A stretch of DNA of 64,000 bases from Dactylorhiza incarnata (lineage: Eukaryota > Streptophyta > Magnoliopsida > Asparagales > Orchidaceae): contig JAWHQI010000099.1 in the NCBI GenBank assembly GCA_033032865.1, positions 6,217,501 to 6,281,500 of the forward strand. Reading direction: 5' to 3'. The notes below the pieces were generated by a model, which saw only the letters and a program-made list of their open reading frames with translations, did no database searches and was not told where the DNA came from. Shown here one piece after another: positions 50,248-61,249 of the stretch. The stretch's first letter is position 1. Each line of letters starts with the position of its first letter. The translations under genes and the position numbers were made by a program.

Positions 50248-50973
50248 TTAGCCAATCGTGGGAGTATCAACATGGACAATATGGCCTATGGGCAGGCTAG
50301 GACTAACCGGACCAGTCTCGGGTTTAACGGTTAGGCTTAAAGTGTTCGTTTCTGAGTGGCTAATACAGTCTATAGGCTGATTTTGATTAGTGGTGTCAAC
50401 ATCCCTTTTCGTTGCTAAGCATAGGGGTGTCGACTCAGCAGGGCTACCAATGTCCCCAGATGGGACCGATGGCTTCGTAGGCGGAGTGGACCTAAGAGAT
50501 ATAAGCCGACCTTGATGCATGAAGTCTAAGGTGTCATCGTGATCATCGTATATAATATCATGGCTAGCAAGCCAAGGGCGTCCTAACAACATATGGAAGT
50601 CCTTCATAGGAAGGACATCACACCAAACACACTCAGAATAGGCTTTGATGGTGAGGGGCACCAAACATCGTTGGGACACAAGAATAACACTCTCATCAGG
50701 ACACACAAGGTGGTATGGGTAAGGACGTGGCTCGGTGGTCACCAACATCCTAGACACCGCGTTCTCCGTTATAGCGTTGGTATGACAGACGCTATCAACG
50801 ACCAACCTGCACCACTTCTCACCGTGCTTAAAGTTTAAACGAAATTGATGTGCCGGATCACGGCTAAGCCTTGTCGTTGTAGGTTCATGGAATGGGTCTC
50901 TAGTCCCATGACGGAATTTAGTGAACTCCATCGGGTCCAAACCCATGTGGGAGTAGTGCGGGGACAGCCCCAT
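50248..50973 (-). CDS. Gypsy-J protease-like ORF
   Basis: 242 residues beginning MGLSPHYSHMGLDPMEFTKF, about 325 bp downstream of the primer-binding site, where gag would normally start. Near residue 60, RLVVDSVCHTNAITENAV resembles a retroviral-type protease active site (usually D-S/T-G), but the Gly after DS is Val. Later MLLGRPWLASHD matches the conserved second half (LG..WL). The Ser/Thr/Pro-rich C-terminus fades into a non-coding-like gap to 49974, where short frames bridge to the next ORF. No zinc knuckle is seen. The changed catalytic loop suggests the enzyme is inactive. Confidence 0.65.
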   Translation of the reverse strand: MGLSPHYSHMGLDPMEFTKFRHGTRDPFHEPTTTRLSRDPAHQFRLNFKHGEKWCRLVVDSVCHTNAITENAVSRMLVTTEPRPYPYHLVCPDESVILVSQRCLVPLTIKAYSECVWCDVLPMKDFHMLLGRPWLASHDIIYDDHDDTLDFMHQGRLISLRSTPPTKPSVPSGDIGSPAESTPLCLATKRDVDTTNQNQPIDCISHSETNTLSLTVKPETGPVSPSLPIGHIVHVDTPTIG

Positions 50974-51298
50974 TCATAAAGTTGTGCTCATGGGCTAGGG
51001 GAAGGCAAATCTGACTAAAATTTTATAAAAACGTAATTTTATTCCCGCCTGATAACTAGGGTAAATTAAGATATATTTTTTTATTTTAATGCTGAAAATA
51101 GAGTGAGGATTGTCCCAATTTTTTTTTTTTTCGACAAAAATTTCAGACCGTTATTCGCACACCGCAGAAAATCAATTTTTTTTAATTTTGATTTCAGATT
51201 TTTTTTTTGGAAAAATGTGGGTGCAAGTGTCCTACAAGAAAAACGATGAGGATTGTGTCAATTAGGAAATCGGCACGAACCTCGCTTTGATACCAAAT

Positions 51299-52225
51299 TG
51301 ATGTAGGCCACTACGTTCACAACGCCCGTTCGCAACGTAACTAGTTAACCGCGCGAGACTAAAGAAGAATGATGCAAATGCAAGCCGCACAACGCAAGTG
51401 CACCAGACTAGGCAAAGAGAAACACTTGCCACACGAAGGTTGCCAAACCTCTTGAGATCTCCCAAGGGCGATGAGCCAATGTTTGATCAAGCAAAAGGAC
51501 CCACCCGATCCGAACAAGCTATGCGTCGTACCAAAGAGATCCACCGAAAAATTACGATTTCGGAAAACGGTTGATCTCTCCCAATAAAAAGCGGGGTTCG
51601 CCACGCCCCTTCGAAAGATAAAAGAAAAGGATGCAATGCAAGACTCGTAATGGAAAAATACCAACGAAAAATTCAACGGTGATACGAAGATCACGCCACA
51701 AATTCCATCACACAATAATCTAAGAAAAGAGAAGCACTTTGTGGATAGTTCGTTACCCGCTTGAGATTGGATTGGCCTCAAGCAACTCAAAGCCCGGTTG
51801 TCGTTCTACGGTTCCGCTGGAGTTGCGTCGTCGGCGAGAGATTTGAACACCGTTTTCGCCGTCACACCGTTGCCGGTTCACGTCAAACCACACTAGCACC
51901 TTCGGAGGAGTTATCCAAGCCGAGGAGGAGTCTTCCTTGAAGTGGGGGCTGCTTTCCGGGAGGGAGAAGGGGATGACCGAAGTTTGGATTGGCTTAGTGA
52001 GGGAGATGAAGGAAGGGGTTGGTAGAAGGAGAGAGGGGAAAGCCTTTGAAGGGGGCTGGCGACTAGGGAGGAGTGGAAGGGGGGAGGGGCGTCCCAAGAG
52101 AGACTTGGCCGAAATCTTGAAGAGGAAAGGGAAAGGGAGGGGTGACCTCTTCTAGCCGAACTAGGGCAAGTGAGGGGGACGGACTCCTTGACCGAACCGG
52201 AGCAGGAGAGGGGAAGAGAGAAACT

Positions 52226-52268
<43 letters not shown>

Positions 52269-52726
52269 CGGCGGCGGCCTCCTTGGCCGATCGAGAGAGA
52301 GGGAGGGAGAGGGAGGGTTCGGCCTCCTTGGCCGATCGAGAGAAAGAGGGGGAACGTGAGGGCGGCCACACAAGAGAGAGGGAGAAAGTTAGGAGGGGAT
52401 TAGGTTTTTACTTTTCATTCATCAATTCTACTAAATTCTTCATCAAAAATGCCTTATATAAGGCTTACAAGTGTTCAGGCTAAACGCAGCCCAATCTAAA
52501 AGAGACATTGGCTAAACGCAAGCAAAAGTAAAAGAGTTCAAATTAAAATACACCAATAATTTAAATGCTTCAAAATTTAAATGCTTCAAATATAAAATAT
52601 TAAGTCTTGTGCCGAGGGCGGAGGTTGTAGCGGCGATGGCGACGGGAGTCCTTGGTTGGATGACCTCCCTCATCCGTAAGCGTGCTTGCATCAAAATCTT
52701 CAAGTTGTGGGCCGTCGTCTCCATTA
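51299..52726 (-). repeat. Gypsy-J 5' LTR (1,428 bp) with G40 tract
   Basis: Plus-strand start TGATGTAGGCC, directly after GATACCAAAT. It is nearly identical to the 46777-48122 copy except for an extra segment of about 75 bp (near 52080-52155), a shorter GA tract, and a run of 40 G at 52229-52268 where the sister has 8. It ends CTCCATTA rather than CTCCATCA, a probable point change. Confidence 0.92.
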
Positions 52727-52844
52727 CTAGTGTCCTTATCTCACATATACATTCCACCATATTCACATAAGTGAATTTTAGGCGCACAAAGGAAGACTCT
52801 TTATTTTAGACAAGAAGTTAGTCTTGAGTTAATCTGTCTACAAT

Positions 52845-53205
52845 AACACTCAAGCCTTTATCCCACTATAATGGGGACGGCTATATGGATCCTTTGTCGC
52901 CATTGTGCCCTATCTTTATTCATAATCTCACTAATGCCTAAGTACACCATGTCTTTTCTTATAGTTTCATTCCAAGTCTTTATTGGTCTACCCCTCCCCC
53001 GTTTAACATGCCTAGTGACTAAACTCTCACAACGCCTAACAAGTGCCTCTAATGGTTTCCTTTATACGTGCCTGAACCATCTTAGTCGGGCTTCTTGCAT
53101 CTTCTCTGCAATTGGCGTCACTCCTATCTTATCCCTAATGCATTCATTCAGTCTCATGTGTCAACACATTCACCTAAGCATTCTCATCTCCGCAACTCCC
53201 ATTTT
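52845..53205 (-). pseudogene. LINE 3' fragment (RTE-like)
   Basis: On the minus strand this reads as the end of the LINE RT protein related to LINE-H and [25 protein letters not shown], [33 protein letters not shown] and ending near a CCATATAGCCG tail. It is strongly 5'-truncated and carries stops. Confidence 0.8.
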
Positions 53206-53509
53206 TTGCAATAATAGAACCAGAAACCGCATGAGAAATGCTATGCTGCTTGAAGGATTTGAAGGTAGCACCAAATGTCAGAAATAAATTATTGTTCATC
53301 ACAATTAGATTTTCTATATTACAAGATTGTTCCACTAAAATAATTGACAGAAGGCAGACGTCTAGTTGGATAGAACATGGCAACTGCATTAGGTAAATCA
53401 GGAGAAAAAAACTAGAACAAGGAATAAACAGCGCCACATTCTTGTGAGCCAGATTTTGAATCACCTGAGTAGACCAACAAGGAAGAAAAGAGTCATACGG
53501 CCAACCCCG
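53206..53509. other. Unassigned spacer before Tat-K
   Basis: Non-coding AT-rich DNA between the LINE fragment and the truncated start of Tat-K. No repeat, LTR or gene signature was recognised. Confidence 0.4.
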
Positions 53510-53597
53510 AGTTCTCGAAGAGGCTGGCACGGCTGAGCGAGCCGGAGGTTAGGCAACTAGAGGCGAGAAGGAGAGAAGAGGCAAGAGCCCCAGAGTT

Positions 53598-54458
53598 GTG
53601 GTGGAGGCAGCAAGGAGGGGGGTGCAGGGCCTAGGAAGGGGTTTCCACCAGGGAGGGGGCAACTTCCAAGGAGGTCAAGGAAGACCCCACCAGCTAGGGT
53701 GGAGGCAGGGCCCGAGGTCGCCTCCTCCCCCGCCTCAGCAGGCGATGGCGGTCGGGCAAGGGAGAGCAGGAAGAGGAGGAGGAGCAGGAGCCGGAGGAGC
53801 CGGGCCTAGGAGGAGGAACAGAATGGCAGAGGCTGAGGGGAGGGGAGTGATGTTGCCTTATTGTGACTTCCACCAGGAGGAAGGTCACACAACGACCACT
53901 TGCCCGGAGTTCTTGGAGGTGAGGGGAGCCAGGGCGCCGGCGCAGCGGGAGCAGCGACCGATGAGGATTGAGGAGGTCCTGCCTCTGGACGAGGAGGAGG
54001 AAAGGTGTGAGGACAGGGTCGACGTGGGGACCCGAGGAGGGATCAGAGTGATCCATGGGGGGGTAGGGATCGAGGTGACCCGGAAGGCAAGCCTCCATAC
54101 CATCTATCGTCGGAGCGTGGATTCAACATCCCAAGCCCCGCCCCCAGCAGAAAAGATCACGTTCACCCAAAAGGACATGCCGGGCCATGAGGATCCGTTC
54201 TGCGATGCGCTGGTCATCCAGACAGCCATTGAGAACTTCACCGCATCACGGATCCTCGTGGATAATGGGAGCTCAGTCAACGTCATCTTCAAGAAGGCGT
54301 TCGACGAGATGCAGGTGGAGGCCAGGAGGGTGTTGGCCTCGGATGGCCCATTGTTTGGGTTCTCAGGGGAGAGAAAGGAGGTAGAAGGGGGGAGTGGGGC
54401 TCCATGTGGTCTTGGGGGGAGGGGAGGGGGCAGTCCCGGAACTACCGCTTTGTTATAG
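53598..54458 (+). pseudogene. Tat-K gag C-terminus and protease
   Basis: A basic glycine/proline-rich stretch leads to CDFHQEEGHTTTTCPEF, the CxFHxxxGHxTxxC nucleocapsid motif usual in Tat elements. The aspartic protease follows: ITFTQKDMPGHEDPF and RILVDNGSSVNVIF (D-N-G active site, the Tat variant), then a frame change after GFSGERKEV. The ATG at 53598 is internal; gag residues are readable from about 53510 (NPEFSKRLARLSEPEVRQL). The rest of gag is missing. Confidence 0.82.
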
Positions 54459-54800
54459 TGGATGCCCCTAGCAGCTGCAGTGCCATCTTCGGACGGCCAC
54501 TCATCAGTGCATTCCACTGCGTCCCCTCCACCTTTCATCAATGCCTCAAGTTCAACGCAGGAGTCCAGGTCCGGGTGAGGGGTGACCCGAAGGTGGCAAG
54601 GCAGTGCTACGTGACTACCGTGAACACCATCTCCTGGATGGCAGGAGCGGAGGAATGGGATTGGGAGATGGGGGTGCCGACGAGGCTGGAAGAGGTAGGA
54701 GAGGAAGAAAGGGGAGTAGAGGGAGGTCAGTCCCAGGAAGGAGGGGCGAAGGAGATGATGGTGATCAGGGAGGAGGAGAAGGAAGAAGGAGCCGAAGCAC

Positions 54801-55887
54801 TTGCTTACAACGAGAGGAAGGAGTGACTGGGCAGAGCAGTCAAGGCTAGAGGCTGTGGATGAGGTGGTGGAGCTGGAGGTCGTCACCAGGGCTGCGGCGA
54901 TCGAGAAGGTAAAGGTTAGTGGGGAGCTCAGCCCCGAGGACCGGAGGAAGATCTTGGCTTGCGTCCAAGAAAACGTAGACGTCTTCGCCTGGAGTGCCGC
55001 GCCTGGGATCGATGCGGATGTGTCATGTCATCGCCTCAACCTTGACCTCGGTACTCGCCCCATCCGCCAGAAAAAGAGGTCCATTGCGGACAAGCTTCAG
55101 GCACCTATCCGAGAGGAGGTGAGCAAGCTTCTCAAGGCCGACTTTGTATCGGAGATCCAGTATCCAGGCTGGGTCTCCAATGTAGTGATGGTGAAGAAGG
55201 GTGATGGTAGGTGGAGAATGTGTGTCGATTTTTCCCTGTTAAATAAATCATGCCCTAAGGATTGTTATCCTCTGCCTCGAATCGATGCGCTGGTTGATTC
55301 AGTCGTCGGTTTTTCGCTAATGAGTTTTCTAGATGCTTTCTCAAGTTACCATCAAATCTGCATGCCCCCCCGACATCAAGGATGTCTCCTTCATCACATG
55401 GGATGGGCGCTACTACTACAAAATAATGCCTTTCGGGCTAAAGAATGCATGTGCGACTTACCAACGAATGATGAACATGGTCTTCCGGGAGCAAAAGAGA
55501 AGGAACCTGGAGGTCTATGTGGATGACCTCATTGTAAAAAGTCGAGACCTCGAGTCCCACCTCCGTGACCTTGAGGAAACCTTCAGGACTTTGAGAAAGT
55601 TCAAGATGAAGCTCAACCCCCAGAAGTGTGTCTTTGGGGCCAGCCGAGGGAAGTTCTTAGGTCACTTGCTCACCCCGGCTGGGGTGGAGCCTAACCCGGA
55701 CAAGGTAAGGGAAATCATGGAGCTAGGGTCTCCGAGGAGTGCGAAAGAGGTCCAGCGTCTTACAGGGAAGTTGGTCGGGCTAAGCATGTTCCTCTCCAGG
55801 GCAGGAGAGAAGTGCTCGTCCTTCTTTAAGGTGCTGCGAGGGAACCAAAAGTTCGAGTGGACCCCTGAGTGTGAAATGGATTTTTAG
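54801..55887 (+). pseudogene. Tat-K reverse transcriptase
   Basis: The first frame (to about 55360) carries RPIRQKKRSI, GWVSNVVMVKKGDGRWRMCVD and LMSFLDAFSSYHQI. A one-base shift then moves to the frame with YYYKIMPFGLKNACATYQRM, the catalytic YVDDLIVKS and FLGHLLTPAGVEPNP, stopping at 55887. Apart from this shift the polymerase is well preserved. The order protease-RT-RNase H-integrase confirms Ty3/gypsy. Confidence 0.88.
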
Positions 55888-55969
55888 GCGCTGAAGGAAC
55901 AATTGACCCAAGCCCGTTGCTGCAAGGGTCGAGACAAGGAGAGGATTTATCCCTATACCTGAGGCGGTC

Positions 55970-57178
55970 AGCTCGGTGCTGGTCCGGGAGGAAGGAAAGA
56001 AGCAACTCCCGATCTACTACGTTTGTCGAGTGTTGAGGAAGGCTGAGCTCAAATACCCCATCTTAGAGAAGTTAGCCTTCACCCTGGTGGTGTCGACCAG
56101 GAAGCTCCGACTCTACTTTCAGGGACACTTAATCAAGGTGGTGACCGATCACCCCCTTCGCAACATCATGGAGGGGGTGGAGCACTCAGGAAGGCTGGAC
56201 AAGTGGTCAGTGGAGTTGAGCGAGTTCGATATCTCGTACGTACCCAGGTTGTCCATAAAAGCCCAAGCGGTGGCGGACTTTTTGGCAGACTATGTGACCG
56301 AGGTGGAAGAGTCCGAGCTACCCCACTCGGTGTCCTGGAGGATGTTGGTCGATGGGGCGCCAGAGAAGCATTTTTTTGGGGGTGCGGTGGTTTGGGTAAG
56401 CCCTCAAGGGACAAGGATCAAGCAGACAGTCAACATCCACTTCCTCCTCACCAACAATCAGGCCGAGTACGAAGCCTTGATAGCAGGCCTCCGCCTAGCC
56501 AGGGAGTTGAGAGTGCAAGATGTGGAGGTTTCGACAGACTCCATGGTGGTAGCTTGCCAAGTCAGGGGGAGTTCGAGGTGAAGGAGTCAACTCTTCAGCG
56601 ATACCTGGAAAAGGTCAAGGGGCTCATTGGGCAGTTCCGCACCTTCTCGATACGCCATGTGCCAAGGGAAGAGAGTGTCGCAGTGGACCTCCTGGCCAAG
56701 TTCGGTCGCAGGGCAGGGGGCACAATGTCGGACCTCTTCCGACCGTCCATTGAGGAGGTTGAACTGATGGAGGTAGACCAGCGGGCATCATGGATGGACC
56801 CCTTTATCACCTTCCTGACGTCGGGGAAGTTCCCCGAGGGGGATGTGGACAAGCGGCGGTTCAGGTATAAGTCGGCATAATACTCTTCACATGCAGGAGG
56901 ATTGTATCGGAAGACGCTCTCGGGGCTCCTAGCCCGTTGCGTGGCGGAGGAGGTCCCGAGGGTCCTAGAGGAGATCCACTCGGGGGAGTGTGGTAGCCAT
57001 TCTGGAAGCCAAACCTTGGAGGAAAGAGTACTGAGACAAGGCTACTTATGGCCTACCCTCAGCAAGGATGCAGCGGAGTTCGCAAGGAAGTGCTCGAAGT
57101 GTCAGCTGTTCGCCCCCTCTAGCTCCTGCCAGCCCAAAGACTCCGAACCTTCACAACCCCTGGACCTTTGCAATATGG
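55970..57178 (+). pseudogene. Tat-K dual RNase H and truncated integrase
   Basis: The first RNase H (YYVCRVLRKAELKYPILEKLA, VVTDHPLRNIM) is followed by a second, archaeal-type RNase H (WRMLVDGAP, NNQAEYEALIAGLRLAREL, VSTDSMVVACQV), which spills into another frame at 56580 (YLEKVKGLIGQF, VPREESVAVDLLAKF). The integrase zinc region follows (LEEIHSGECGSHSG, GYLWPTLSKDA, CSKCQ). The frame is cut after PWTFAIWG at about 57178, immediately before the catalytic core, and the tandem array begins about 70 bp later. Confidence 0.85.
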
Positions 57179-57250
57179 GGGTTTGTTACATATTTGACTC
57201 AACATATGCTGGTTTCAATATTTCTTCCAAGCATGGGTCCTCAAGGTGTT

Positions 57251-58052
57251 TGTGCTGGAATGCCCCGGATGATTCTGTTGCCGGGCTCTCACTAGCCGGT
57301 GGGTCAGGTTGATCTCGCGGAGAGGCTGGCAAGTAAGTTTTGTGCTGGAATGCCCCGGATGATTCCGCTGCCGGGCTCTCACTAGCCGGTGGGTCAGGTT
57401 GATCTCGCGGAGAGGCTGGCAAGTAAGTTTTATGCTGGAATGCCCCAGATGATTCCGCTGTCGGGCTCTCACTAGCCGGTGGGTCAGGTTGATCTCACGG
57501 AGAGGCAGACAAGTAAGTATTGTGCTGGAATGCCCCAGATGATTCCGCTGCCGGGCTCTCACTAGCTGGTGAGTCAGGTTGATCTCGCAGAGAGGCTGGC
57601 AAGTAAGTTTTGTGCTGGAATGCCCCGGATGATTCCGTTACCGGGCTCTCACTAGCCGGTGGGTCAGGTTGATCTCGCGGAGAGGCTGACAAATAAGTTT
57701 TGTGCTGGAATGCTCCGGATGATTCCGCTGTCGGGCTCTCACTAGCCGGTGGGTCAGGTTGATCTCGCGGAGAGGCTGACATGTATGTTTTGTGCTGGAA
57801 TGCCCCAGATGATTCCACTGCCGGGCTCTCATTAGCCGGTGGGTCAGGTCGATCTCGCGGAGAGGCCGACAAGTAAGTTTTGTGCTGGAATGCCCCGGAT
57901 GATTCTGCTGCCGGGCTCTCACTAGCCGGTGGGTTAGGTTGATCTCGCGGAGAGGCTGGCAAGTAAGTTTTGTGCTGAAATGCCCCAGATGATTTCTCTG
58001 CCGGGCTCTCACTAGCCGGTGGGTCAGGTTGATCTCGTGGAGAGGCTGGCAA
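57251..58052. repeat. Nine-copy 90-bp tandem array in Tat-K
   Basis: Units start exactly 90 bp apart at 57251, 57341, 57431, 57521, 57611, 57701, 57791, 57881 and 57971, each opening TGTGCTGGAATGCCCCGGAT. Copies are about 90-97% alike by eye, with no indels. Because 90 is a multiple of three, frames stay open: the minus strand repeats a 30-residue unit (SPRDQPDPPASESPAAESSG core) without stops over much of the array, and a second frame repeats REINLTHRLVRARQ. The unit is not CRISPR-like. Confidence 0.95.
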
Positions 58053-58760
58053 GGAGGTGGTTTGTATTGATGGGCTCGGTTCGCAAAAACTTGCCGAGGG
58101 AGATTTAGACTGGGCCGGCCTCAGGGCTCACTCGCGCGAAGATAAGGAGCAATATCAGATGAAAAAGTATCTAAGTCCAATGGTTATGGCGAGGCGGTTG
58201 AACATGGTGGCAACAAGGCTCGTCAGGTCGGATCCTGGCTTGCAAGACAGTTGGAGAATCTCTAAGCAACGCCTAAAATAAGCGAGTCAGGGGAGCCGCC
58301 GGCGTAGGAATTAATGAGTAACGTTTCGCGCGCAGGGGTCATGGCAAGCAAGGTAAGGTAATGCCGACCCTGCCCGCGAAGACCCATGGTGGGGGAGCCA
58401 GAGGCGCGGAGCAACCCGCATTTTGCCTAGCGCGTAGACAAGCAGAAAGTATATACAACAAACGGCTACGCGAGGGAAACTACGTGAATGCCCTATGGGT
58501 TGTGTGCATGTGTGTTGTAGTGAGACAAAATGAAGTTCAATAAAACGGTTACAGCCACATTCATTACAAAGGAAAAAATGCGAACGCGAGCATGACTAAG
58601 CGTATTAGCGCGAGCAGGACAAAATGTACTAACAATAACAAAAGAATTCTTTTCATTTCTGGAAAAGGTCATTACAAGCAGCGGCGATCTCGCCAGCAAA
58701 AAAGGGTGTATACATTAAAAAATAAAAAGCAAGTCAAGGAAGATCGTCGGACAGCTCCTC
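58053..58760. other. Tat-K 3' region without recognised gene
   Basis: Contains a 74-residue plus-strand open frame (58057-58281) and others, none with a family motif. The GC/AT composition is mixed. It is part of the long 3' untranslated stretch of the element. Confidence 0.45.
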
Positions 58761-58794
58761 CTCGCTCCCGCGGCCTTCGACCTCTGGAATTGGC

Positions 58795-60718
58795 GTGAAC
58801 AAATCTGGGATGACGTCCTCGACGGTAAGCTCCATCGCATCCAGGGAAAGAAGGCTCGCCCCCTTGAGGGTATCGAAGACGAGGTTGGCAATGCCCATTG
58901 AGTTCTTGCGAGTCGCCTCCTCCTCGTCTCGCGTTCGGTTGCGAGCCCCAGCTTACGGAGGGGGCGGGGGGGGGGGGGGGGGGGGGGGGGGGAGCACATC
59001 CCTGGTCAGCTCGCGGACTAGAGCTTTCAGGATCCCATTTTCCATCTCCAGGTCAGCATTCCGCGAGAGGAGTTGGCTCGCTGTTTTAGCATCCTGTAAA
59101 AGAAAAGGTTAAGTCAAACAAAGCGGAATACGGCGAGCGAGATAGAAAGTTTGTAGGAATCACTTAACATTATGCCTTGGAGGCTGGCGAGGAGACCCTC
59201 TGAAATGGCCTTTTCCCCTTTAGGCGCGCGACTTCATTTGCGGCCTCCTGGAGCTCGCGCTTGAGCTCCTTTGAATCCCTTTTCGCGGTTAGGTATCGCC
59301 AACCCACCATGTGAGTAAGCTCAATGGCTCGAAATTGGGCTCGCATGGCCTCATAGACCAACAGCCTGGACCTTAGGGCGCCGAAGTTGGCGGCGTCCTC
59401 GCGGCCATATAGCCCAAAGGCTATGGCGAACGCCTCGCCCCTAACCTGGTCGCTCTCAACCCAGGAAGGGAGGAGCGAAGAATACGAAATCCTGTTGTGA
59501 TCAGGATCCCACGTCAGCAGTGTCTCGCCGACTGCGTTCGGGAGCTTCGCGCCGAGGCCAAAATTTTTATGGCTCGTCGGCTTAGGTTCGCCCGATACCT
59601 CCCCGACCTCGCGGATCAACTCGGTAGCCTTCGGACGGGGGGGGGGGGGGGGGGGGGGGGCTCTGTCTCAGATAGATCCACTATAACCCCTTTCCCGCCG
59701 GACTCAGCGGGGGCCTTCTTCTTCTTTTTCGCCGAGGCCGCCGGGATGACCTGGCTCGCAGGCGGCAGTCGTTTCTTCCCAGAATCCGAGCTGGTTTGGG
59801 CTCAGCGGCTGCGGAAGAAAGCGAGCTAGAGGTAAGGGTGGTAGCCCTCGTGTGCGGGGGGGGGGGGGGGGGGGGGGGTGGAGAGGAAGTTCCCGCTCCC
59901 CTGCGAAAGCGATAACGACGAGAATTAGTCGCCAAAATTAAAGAAAGTATGGGTGGTTTGCGAGCGCAAGTCAAACCTTCTCCTTGGGGCACTGGAGGCA
60001 GCGAGTCCACCTTCTGCCTAAGGTATACGACCTCGAAGTTTTTTCCCGCAAAATATTGAAAGAGCTTTGCGTCATCCCCCACGAGCGAAGCAGGGGGCGG
60101 TAGGCCGCCTTGTCTCGCTGGACGGGGGAGAAGAGTATGTTGCCAAAAGGTCCTTGGACAAGGACATACTTATGGTGCCAATAATGGCTCTTGTTCACTG
60201 TCTCGCAGACAGTGACGTGTTGGCTCGCGAAGTGAATGGTTCTATCTTTGTAGGTGCGAAAGGAGAAGATCTTGCGGAAGACGAGCAGGTTGAATTGTAT
60301 TCTCTCTCCTCGCGCAGATAGCTGGCGAATGCGACTATGACGACGATCGCGTTCGGGGTCAGCTGGCTCGGCAGGACGCCGTAATACTTGAGCACCTGGA
60401 AAAATCATCAAGGATTAGCGCGCTCTTGGCGACGCGAGCAAGAAGTGAAAAGTTTGAGCAGAGTACCTGGCGCATTTCCCGCCAAAAGGGGAGTCGCAGC
60501 CCATTCTCGAAGTGAGCGATGGGCATGGCGATCTCGTCGGGCGACAGCTCGTTGATGGCAGTGGTATTCGCCAGGCGACGAGCTACAAACCTTGAGGGGA
60601 TGTATCTGTCCACCGTGGCGAGGAACTCCTCGTCGGTGAGTGAGGCGCAGAATAAAGGATGGTCGCGGTAGGCCCCAACGCACTTGGCCCGCCCCTCAGA
60701 TTCTCCATCACCAACCAT
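58795..60718 (-). CDS. Tat-K antisense ORF 1, spliced, Transposase_28-like
   Basis: Minus-strand gene opposite to pol. Exon 1 is 60718-60467 (84 codons, MVGDGESEGRAK ... ENGLRLPFWREMRQ). A 71-bp intron (60466-60396) has GTACTC and TTTTCCAG ends. Exon 2 begins VLKYYGVLPSQLTPNAIVVI. Joined, the GLR.P .. YY.. PSQLTPN pattern resembles the plant 'putative gypsy type transposon' domain (Transposase_28, PF04195). A one-base shift near 60312 leads into FNLLVFRKIFSFRTY. A downstream coiled-coil-like segment lies at 59619-59170 (ELKRELQEAANEVARLKG). Three G runs read as poly-Pro on this strand (58966-58992, 59637-59660, 59856-59878). Introns after 59980 are guesses. Confidence 0.6.
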
Positions 60719-61249
60719 GGTTTTGGTAGCAGCGAACCGGTGGGAATGCGAGAGCGAGCCGAGAATTGCGAGAAAGCCTGAAAGAGAGGGAGAAGGTTGA
60801 ACAGTTAATGCGGTGGATGAAAAGTAAAAATCGGCGGCTATTTATAGGAGTGAAAAGAGCGCGAAGATTTTGAAGCGCCAGGGGGTGCGGATAGCTGAAC
60901 CGCGCGGTGACGTTTCAGCTTCTTGAACCTTATCTGCTCCGGGTGGGCTTGCGTCCTGGCGACATCCTCAAACTCGCCATAGGCGAGCCAAGCTGCAGGG
61001 AAAGAAGTAAAAATCGCGAAGGCGACACAGTAGTTCACGAGTCTGAAGCGAGACATACATGAAATATAAAACAAGTGATACATGAGCACGGTTAGCATTA
61101 GTATAGAAATAATAAAAGGCGAGAAAAAGCCCGCGGGCGAGCGAGAATATCCTTATTACAAATTTGCGAATTGTTCAAAACCCCTAGGAGAGGTAACAGG
61201 TGCGAGCGAGAGAAAATAAATAACATCGTTTAATAGTTAATCCACTTCC

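Larger units (their letters stand above)
46777..52726 (-). mobile_element. Gypsy-J, young chromodomain LTR element without gag or RT (TSD CTAGT)
   Basis: LTRs at 46777-48122 and 51299-52726, target duplication CTAGT at 46772-46776 and 52727-52731. The primer-binding site reads TTTGGTATCAAAGC on the minus strand (about 51285-51298), and the polypurine complement ATCCTCCCCCGCCC lies at 48123. About 15 single-base differences separate the LTRs over roughly 1.3 kb, so insertion was recent. The interior (3.2 kb) encodes a protease-like region, an unknown 415-residue frame, and an integrase tail with chromodomain. No gag, RT, RNase H or integrase core is seen, so movement must have depended on a helper. 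Confidence 0.93.

Noticed and set aside
57251..58052. Regular repeats that might suggest a CRISPR array
   Set aside because: Units are contiguous 90-bp tandem copies without unique spacers, inside a plant retrotransposon.
57495..58052. 185-residue minus-strand frame with 30-residue repeats as a real protein gene
   Set aside because: Openness follows from the 90-bp period; more than one frame is open and no start or promoter context supports it. It is kept only as a curiosity in the findings.
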